From NCBI RefSeq assembly GCF_001050135.1, contig NZ_CP012040.1, forward strand, positions 806,001-870,000: a stretch of DNA of 64,000 nt. The letters run 5' to 3'. The translations under genes and the position numbers were made by a program. This DNA is from Cyclobacterium amurskyense (GTDB lineage Bacteria; Bacteroidota; Bacteroidia; Cytophagales; Cyclobacteriaceae). Shown here one piece after another: positions 55,400-61,024 of the stretch. Position 1 is the first letter of the stretch. Each line of letters begins with the position of its first letter. Under the pieces are notes generated by a model. That model saw only the letters and a list, made by a program, of their open reading frames with translations. It ran no database searches and was not told the DNA's origin.

Positions 55400-56428
55400 T
55401 CAATCTCCTTTTTCTTGTTTAAAAGTAGTAAGTATAGTAGAACTGTTACCTAAATCAAGCCCTACTGCTTTATCTTTTGCTCCCCCATTGATAGCAAGGC
55501 TATTGAAGCAATAACCTATGGATGCCATTTGCTCAGGAGATTCAGGAACGTGAACATTCAATAACCCATCAAATTCATCCTTAAACAAATTAACAAGTTC
55601 ACTGTAGTTTGCTCCACCCCCAGCTAAATAAATGTCTCCTGACTTAGCAAAATCGCTATCAGAAAATGCCTTTCTCAAAGAAGGTGAAATCACATCATTA
55701 TAATACTGAGTAATTACCTGCTTTCTAAGTTCTTTTAGATCTAAACGTTTTCTGTTTAGTATGATCGTTCCTTCACTGAAATATTGATCAATTTGATGTT
55801 CAGTTTTCAGATCCAGATAATTGTCTTTTTGAAGTTCCCTAGTAATTAGGTTTATCGCATACCTAAGGCCAAAAGTAGAAACACTGGATCTCTGAACCAA
55901 TCCTCCTTCTGTACTTAAAATGGCCTCCATAGTACCATATCCCAAACTGATCATGAAAAAGTTTTTCGGAGCATCATTGTACAGTTGCCTTACAGCCATA
56001 CTACATCCTACTACCTCTGGAATAACAGCTACTCTATCTACCTCTACAGCCATTTTTTTCTTACCGCCTCCACCAAAGGTCTGGGTATCATACTCTATAA
56101 TATGCTCATTTTCTAATAATCTGTAGGCATTCTCCTTAAACACCTGAAAGGTAGAAAAAGGAAATCCTGTTGTAACAGTAATCGGGCTACCCAATTTTTG
56201 AGAAGCTAATAATAAGCCCGCTTTTAAAAAAATTCTATAGTCATTTTCTTCAGGAGAACTGTTGATATTTCTATGAGGAGATGTACCTTCGGATAAAGCC
56301 AAATCCCCAACTAAATATCCTATGTTGTCGTGATATATCTTAAGCCCTGAAACTAAATCTCTTGCTACATTCCTAAGTTCGAGATTACTACTTTCCAATA
56401 CACTTGGGTACTTTATTACTTCTATCAT
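55400..56428 (-). CDS. Actin-like (ParM/MreB-superfamily) ATPase, apparently circularly permuted
   Basis: A 342-residue protein. It begins MIEVIKYPSVLE, which matches the strand after the phosphate-1 hairpin in ParM-like proteins (xxFPSVV). It runs through YLVGDLAL, TVTTGFPF, VIPEVVGCSMAVRQLY (about 133-148), a phosphate-2-like strand FFMISLGYGTMEAIL (about 153-167) and an adenosine-type motif YLAGGGANYSEL (about 265), to the usual ending PEQMASIGYCFNSLA (about 300-314). After a short linker comes AVGLDLGNSSTILTTF (321-336), the phosphate-1 motif that normally opens the protein. The frame is intact with ATG at 56428 and an in-frame stop 12 codons upstream. The phosphate-2 Asp is Ser here. Role inferred: filament-forming partner of the bactofilin. 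Confidence 0.85.
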   Translation of the reverse strand: MIEVIKYPSVLESSNLELRNVARDLVSGLKIYHDNIGYLVGDLALSEGTSPHRNINSSPEENDYRIFLKAGLLLASQKLGSPITVTTGFPFSTFQVFKENAYRLLENEHIIEYDTQTFGGGGKKKMAVEVDRVAVIPEVVGCSMAVRQLYNDAPKNFFMISLGYGTMEAILSTEGGLVQRSSVSTFGLRYAINLITRELQKDNYLDLKTEHQIDQYFSEGTIILNRKRLDLKELRKQVITQYYNDVISPSLRKAFSDSDFAKSGDIYLAGGGANYSELVNLFKDEFDGLLNVHVPESPEQMASIGYCFNSLAINGGAKDKAVGLDLGNSSTILTTFKQEKGD

Positions 56429-56775
56429 GGAAATTATTTTTATCCTTTTTTAAAACGGTTATCCTTATTTTTTTTATTAAAACAATCTCAAAAATCAACT
56501 TATTACTGAACGTCCTTTCAATTATATATTGTATAACTTTTTATACGCTATCAGATGTCAGGGCTTAAACACTTAATCTTGTGTTTAAAGACAAATTAAA
56601 GGAACCTTAGCGAAATAACAAGCTTGTTCCTTAAGTTTATGTTCATTTTTTTGTAAAAGGTTAAAAATAAAAGATTTTATTACAAAGTTTCATTTTTTCA
56701 ACTTGCTAAAAGCGGAAATTCACGTTTCCAATTTGATTTTTATTAGTTTTGTCATAGAACCAAATCATAAATACT
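56429..56775. other. Divergent intergenic region upstream of the actin-like and barrel genes
   Basis: 347 AT-rich bases that should hold promoters for both flanking genes. No full consensus promoter was found on either strand. TAGTTTTG at 56745-56752 fits TAnnTTTG, but no TTTG lies at the proper distance. No gene or repeat seen. Confidence 0.5.
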
Positions 56776-57372
56776 ATGAGACGGATACCCATAATCGCCT
56801 TCTTCCTCATCCAATTTTGCTCCTATTCACCCCTACTAGCACAAGAGTTTTCCATCGGCCCAAAGATCGGGATTTCTCAAGGAAACATCACAGTAAACGG
56901 CACCTCTTTTAGTAGTGGTAATGAAAAAATGGGATATCACGCCGGCCTTTTCGCAAGACTTGGAGGCAATCATATTTTCATCCAACCGGAAATACTTTAT
57001 ACCAATTCAGGAGGAGAATTTATCAGAACGCAGGGAAACCACACAGTAAGTTATACTGCCAAATTTGATAAAGTCGATGTGCCAATAATGGCGGGATTTA
57101 AAATTGCAGAGTTCTTTAGATTACAGGCTGGACCTACAATAGCTTTTATCTTAGACAGCGACTTGTCATCAAATGCTTCCCTACCTGTAAAGCCAGACTA
57201 CAACAAAGCGACAATAGCCTATCAGGCTGGAATAGGTTTGGACATTGCCAATTTTATCTTGGATTTGAAATACGAAGGGCCTTTGGGCAAAATTGCCAAA
57301 TCCTATGTGCGCCTACCAACAGATCAGAGACAAAATCAAATAATCCTCTCTCTTGGCATCCGACTTTTTTGA
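56776..57372 (+). CDS. Outer-membrane beta-barrel (PorT-like family) protein
   Basis: A 198-residue protein with a Sec signal peptide ending LLAQ, strands FSIGPKIGISQGNI, GYHAGLFARLGGNHIFIQPEILYTNSGGEF, DVPIMAGFKIAEFFRLQAGPTIAF and a final barrel strand ending Leu-Phe. It belongs to the outer-membrane beta-barrel group common in Bacteroidota, with about 8 strands. Function unknown. It ends 11 bases before the convergent regulator gene. Confidence 0.85.
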   Translation: MRRIPIIAFFLIQFCSYSPLLAQEFSIGPKIGISQGNITVNGTSFSSGNEKMGYHAGLFARLGGNHIFIQPEILYTNSGGEFIRTQGNHTVSYTAKFDKVDVPIMAGFKIAEFFRLQAGPTIAFILDSDLSSNASLPVKPDYNKATIAYQAGIGLDIANFILDLKYEGPLGKIAKSYVRLPTDQRQNQIILSLGIRLF

Positions 57373-57383
57373 ATAGTTAAGCA

Positions 57384-57959
57384 TTATTTCACGCTATCTA
57401 AACTATCCAGGTATTTGCGTGATTTCTCTGGAGAATTTTTAAACTCACTGGGAGTTAAACCTGTGGTTTTCTTAAACTGTGTAGAAAAATATTGCACACT
57501 CCCATAACCGAGTTTCCAAGCGATCTGACTTATATTGTATTCTTCAACACTTAACCATTCCTTAGCTTTTTCAATTTTTAATTCAATAAAATATTGTGCA
57601 ATTGTCTTTCCCTGAGAATGGCTAAACAATTGACTAAGGCGACTGTAGTCCATCCCAACTTTTTCAACTAACAAATTTGAAATGGGGGAATTAAGGTGAG
57701 AAGGATCTTTATCCAAAAGCTCAATCAATATCCTTTTTACGGATTCAATCCATACCTCTTCCCTGCTTTTCGCTATAGAAAAACCAAGGTTCCGCAATTG
57801 TTCTTCAAATTGCTGGAGTTGTAAGGGCTGAAGTTCTTGTTTAAAAAATACTGTCCCAAGTTCTACCTGTTCATATGGAACATCCATATCCTTTAAAACC
57901 CTCTCCACTGCCATTACGCATCGAGGACAAACCATATTTGTAATAGAAATTATTGGCAT
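57384..57959 (-). CDS. AraC-family regulator with N-terminal heavy-metal-associated-like domain
   Basis: A 191-residue fusion. Residues 1-70 resemble a heavy-metal-associated domain (ferredoxin-like) with ITNMVCPRCVMAVERVL; Cys11 and Cys14 form the metal-binding CxxC. Residues about 95-185 form an AraC DNA-binding domain with two helix-turn-helix motifs (YSRLSQLFSHSQGKTIAQYFIELKIEKAKEWL; ISQIAWKLGYGSVQYFSTQFKKTTGLTPSEF). It may sense a soft metal such as copper and act on DNA in the cytoplasm (inference). No metal exporter lies next to it. The RND pump at 61025 is 3 kb away. Confidence 0.9.
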   Translation of the reverse strand: MPIISITNMVCPRCVMAVERVLKDMDVPYEQVELGTVFFKQELQPLQLQQFEEQLRNLGFSIAKSREEVWIESVKRILIELLDKDPSHLNSPISNLLVEKVGMDYSRLSQLFSHSQGKTIAQYFIELKIEKAKEWLSVEEYNISQIAWKLGYGSVQYFSTQFKKTTGLTPSEFKNSPEKSRKYLDSLDSVK

Positions 57960-58170
57960 CTGTATACAACAATGGTTTTAATAAATAAATTTCATCTACT
58001 TCATCGTTTCGGACTTTTCCATTAGCCTAGATTTTAACAAGTTCTATTCAATGTCAGGACATTTAAAAAAGGGGAGGGATAGAAGTAAAATAACCATAAT
58101 GCGTTGAAATCACTTCCCCAACAAGAAATTAGGCTGGATTATTTCGAATCTTTGCACGGACCCTGGGTTA
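57960..58170. other. Non-coding region upstream of the HMA-AraC gene
   Basis: With the repeat copy and terminator below, the gap spans 57960-58357. This part has no gene, and no clear promoter box was seen. Confidence 0.45.
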
Positions 58171-58268
58171 AACTCCAAATAGGCAATAGACCTTCTATTG
58201 CCTGATTACCCCACTTCCTGAGTAAAGCTAGGACAGGTTATAACTAACCCAATTGCATAATCCGGGTT
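58171..58268 (+). repeat. Short TIR element, copy 3 (internally deleted)
   Basis: 98 bases with the same ends as copies 1 and 2: AACTCCAAATAGGCAATAGACCTTCTATTG... at the left and GCATAATCCGGGTT at the right. A trace of the middle (GGACAGG) remains, but the hairpin core is lost. Orientation is that of copy 1. Confidence 0.7.
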
Positions 58269-58289
58269 AAATCAAAAAATAAAAAAACT

Positions 58290-58329
58290 TAAACAAAAAA
58301 ATAAAAGGGACTGATAATCAGCCCCTTCT
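58290..58329 (-). terminator. Terminator of the 58358-58936 gene
   Basis: On the minus strand AAGGGGCTGA, a short loop, then TCAGTCCCTT (one mismatch), followed by a T-rich run of about 15 bases. Confidence 0.75.
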
Positions 58330-58357
58330 AGTAGTTAGTGGTAAGTGTTGTTTTTTA

Positions 58358-58936
58358 TTAATTAACGAAGATAAATTTACCTTCACCATTTGCTTCTACA
58401 ATTTTCACATCTATGCTCTTCATTGATTCAAGATTTTTGAATTTGAATTTTTTCCCAAAAGTCAAACCAGTAATGGCTTCTTCATGAATCAAGTTTCCAT
58501 TGTCATAGATTTCTAGCGTTTTATCTACTCCATTTAGGTTGCTCATTGAAAGTGCCAAAGTCTTGTCATCTACAGCAATCATTCTAGCGAAAAAAGTTTT
58601 CTCAACTTTATGAGAATCAAGAACAATATCAAAATCAGACAGCTTTCCGTCTTTACCATTGAAGACTTCTAATTGATAGCTTCCAATATCCAATTTGTTC
58701 AAGTTGTAATTTTTGTAAAACACCTTTTCAGCGTCAATTACATCTCTAAAAATAATTCTATTCGTTTTGTCTTTGATAGCAACAGTCACCTTACCCTCAG
58801 GTATTTCTAAGTATTTCAATTGAAACTTGTTATCACCTACTTTTTCCAGGGTGACGATTGGATTCTCAACAGGTGCAGTGGCAAAAACTGTTGTTGTTAA
58901 TGTAAAAGCGAGAATTGTTGCAATAATTAATCTCAT
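58358..58936 (-). CDS. Secreted protein made of two sorting-domain-like beta-sandwich repeats
   Basis: A 192-residue protein with a Sec signal peptide (VFATA, about residue 22). Two consecutive modules are alike: VTVAIKDKTNRIIFRDVI...LNKLDIGSYQLEV and KTLEIYDNGNLIHEEAI...LESMKSIDVKIV. Each has the YDxxGxxI...LxxGxY pattern of T9SS C-terminal sorting domains or DUF3244-like small sandwiches, yet there is no passenger. Function unknown. It has a strong promoter far upstream and so a long leader. Confidence 0.8.
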   Translation of the reverse strand: MRLIIATILAFTLTTTVFATAPVENPIVTLEKVGDNKFQLKYLEIPEGKVTVAIKDKTNRIIFRDVIDAEKVFYKNYNLNKLDIGSYQLEVFNGKDGKLSDFDIVLDSHKVEKTFFARMIAVDDKTLALSMSNLNGVDKTLEIYDNGNLIHEEAITGLTFGKKFKFKNLESMKSIDVKIVEANGEGKFIFVN

Positions 58937-59222
58937 GATCGTAAATTTTTAAAGGTATGTTAACTTTAAAAACCTCTGCCAGGAACTTCCTGACATTTCT
59001 TTATTGAGGCTAATTACTTTGGGCAGGTAATTGAGCTAGAATTAGCAATCGCTGTTCTTTGATATATTTCCACTTTCCTTCAATCTGTCTGTTGATACTG
59101 CATCAACCCTAGGCTGGCAGTATTCGCTTTTAGCTTGTTTATAAACTGATTGTTCGGAAATTTCAATACTTCGCAGAACCCTTTTGGCTCCTTCTATTTT
59201 TATGACTTACGTAAGCATGACA
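58937..59222 (-). other. Long 5' leader of the 58358-58936 gene
   Basis: If transcription starts just downstream of the promoter at 59223-59254, the untranslated leader is about 280 bases. It holds no ORF with a normal start; a 55-codon open stretch (59042-59206, minus) has no ATG, GTG or TTG near its beginning. No known riboswitch was recognised. Confidence 0.5.
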
Positions 59223-59254
59223 CAAATGTAATTGAGCAATACATGAATTACAAA
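59223..59254 (-). promoter_or_regulatory. Bacteroidota-type promoter of the 58358-58936 gene
   Basis: On the minus strand TTTG (59251-59254), 20-base spacer, TACATTTG (59223-59230): full consensus match. Confidence 0.75.
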
Positions 59255-59482
59255 TAATTCAATAAAAATATATGATAATTATTTTTTACACAACAATTCG
59301 ATTAATTATTATGTATTCCTAAATTAATATTTAGCTAACAAGCAATTCATCTTAAAGAAACATAGGTATAATTTCAACCTGGTTTTAACAAAAAATCAGA
59401 ATTTAATTTTTTTTAGGTTATTTTTAACACCATAAAAAATCATTTTAACATTTTTTATAACTAAATAGACTAAAAAATAAAC
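59255..59482. other. AT-rich spacer, no gene
   Basis: Very AT-rich DNA between the promoter above and the 59483 stop codon. No terminator with a clear stem was found. Confidence 0.45.
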
Positions 59483-60679
59483 CTACCTAACCAATTTCAA
59501 CCGATAAAAAACATTATACTCCCTTTCAAACAGTGGTTCCAGGTTATCATTGATAAAAATATCACCACTTTCTGTGGCAAAATCCAGTGCACCAGGAACA
59601 GGCAAGCCTTCCACCACGCCTATTTGTTTGCCATCCTCAATTACCAGGTAAAAGGTCTTCACAAAGGTCTTTTGGGCTTCTTGGAACTCTGGCAACTCTT
59701 CCACCCTTGAAGATTGGGCCTTTAAACGGAGCAAAATATCTTCGGGAATTCTAGTTTTGAACTCTACAAGCACCCTTTCTCCGACAAATTTAAGGTCTGT
59801 AAACCTAGGGTAAGAAGAAGTAAATTCAGCTTCTTTCGAAATTTCAGGGACAACATCAGGCCTAAATCTATGAGAAAGCGCCACCTCATAAAGTAATTTG
59901 GGCTCATCACTTGAGAAATCATAAATAAACAACTGGTTTCCCACCTTAGGGAGTAAGGCCAATTGATGGTTGCTTCTATGGTACGCAAAGAGTGGCTCTG
60001 ATTTCCCCACAAACTTTTTCTCCATCCTTGGTCCCCATGTTTTCGGATAAGCTTCAAATTGCTTCAGAACTTGATCTTTGGCCTTATAGGTAAATATTGT
60101 TTTGACGGAATCATAGTAAACAGATTGCGCTAACTCTCCTTTAGACAAAAAACCCGGATCAAATAGATTGTTTTCAATTCCGAGGAGCATCTCCTCATCC
60201 TCCTTTTTAAAACCTCTAAAAAAAGTTTGGTAAGAACTTATCGTCACACCAAAAAGACCTAAATTAATAGATTCCAACACTTTGGTTTTTTCCCCTTCGA
60301 AATCATAGATTTGGTACCTGTACAAAATATCTTTAGCCACCCATTTGTCTTCTCCCAAAAAGTTATAACCAAAAGCACCATTTACGCCTATCCCATTAGG
60401 CCCTTCATTCAACACTTCATAAACTTTAATTACTTTTCCATTATTACTGATCAGATAAGGCTTTCTACTTTTTCTCCCTCTCATTAAAAAAGATTCTCCG
60501 GACAATTGCTGATCATCAATTACAAGTGGTTCAAGTATATCAACCATGACACTGTCGACTAATACAAATTCCATTTTATGCGTTGGCCCTTGCTCTTCTT
60601 CTATATTTTTTGAGGAACAGCCAAATAGGATTAAAACAGAAACTAAACAATTACGGAAATTGACCATTTGTGATTTCAT
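59483..60679 (-). CDS. Lipoprotein, probable six-bladed beta-propeller (DUF4221-like)
   Basis: A 398-residue lipoprotein (lipobox LFGC, Cys about 21). The rest is beta-rich with repeated blade-like units: KPYLISNNGKVIKVYEV, GINGAFGYNF-like, WVAKDILYRYQIYDFEG, YHRSNHQLALLPKVGNQLFIYDF, FYLVIEDGKQIGVVEGLP. This resembles the 6-bladed propeller lipoproteins (DUF4221/TolB-like) common in Bacteroidota, whose role is unknown. It stands alone between two minus-strand genes. Confidence 0.7.
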   Translation of the reverse strand: MKSQMVNFRNCLVSVLILFGCSSKNIEEEQGPTHKMEFVLVDSVMVDILEPLVIDDQQLSGESFLMRGRKSRKPYLISNNGKVIKVYEVLNEGPNGIGVNGAFGYNFLGEDKWVAKDILYRYQIYDFEGEKTKVLESINLGLFGVTISSYQTFFRGFKKEDEEMLLGIENNLFDPGFLSKGELAQSVYYDSVKTIFTYKAKDQVLKQFEAYPKTWGPRMEKKFVGKSEPLFAYHRSNHQLALLPKVGNQLFIYDFSSDEPKLLYEVALSHRFRPDVVPEISKEAEFTSSYPRFTDLKFVGERVLVEFKTRIPEDILLRLKAQSSRVEELPEFQEAQKTFVKTFYLVIEDGKQIGVVEGLPVPGALDFATESGDIFINDNLEPLFEREYNVFYRLKLVR

Positions 60680-61024
60680 GAATTTTAGTTTTTACCAAAA
60701 CATTGAATAAAGGTATTCTTAATGTTTTTTCTCTAATCTGGTTTAAATTAGAGAAAATAGACAGGTTATTAATTTATTCTCACCGGGTTCACAACTTATT
60801 CATTATTCCCAGGCAGATCTCAACAGCTGGCTTAATACCAACCAACTTATGGAACAATAAGGAACAAAAGTACATGAAAGGAAATCACCATTTCTATAAT
60901 TCAGGTAATAATCGGCCGGTAATTACAAAACGACAAATTAGCTATGTCATAACAGTAAAAAGTAAATCATTTTAATTCTAGTGGAATACTTACAATTAAG
61001 AAAAACTAAATCAATCTCAAGGAT
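60680..61024. other. Intergenic region downstream of the RND gene
   Basis: 345 bases. It holds an inverted repeat at 60727-60757 (TTTTCTCTAAT, 9-base loop, ATTAGAGAAAA) without a following T-run on either strand, so terminator function is doubtful. A 90-codon open frame on the + strand has no protein-like composition and is not annotated. Confidence 0.5.

Noticed and set aside
55400..55500. Idea that the C-terminal phosphate-1 motif is the start of a separate second actin gene
   Set aside because: The motif is in frame with the rest, a stop follows 6 residues after it, and the next gene is plainly a bactofilin.
56745..56752. TAGTTTTG as promoter of the 56776 barrel gene
   Set aside because: No TTTG or TTG lies 17-23 bases upstream; the nearest is only 8 bases away.
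59042..59206. 55-codon open frame on the minus strand inside the leader of the 58358-58936 gene
   Set aside because: It has no ATG, GTG or TTG near its beginning, and the peptide resembles nothing recognised.
60703..60975. 90-codon open frame on the + strand
   Set aside because: Composition is not protein-like, no family was recognised, and it lies in AT-rich intergenic DNA with no promoter.
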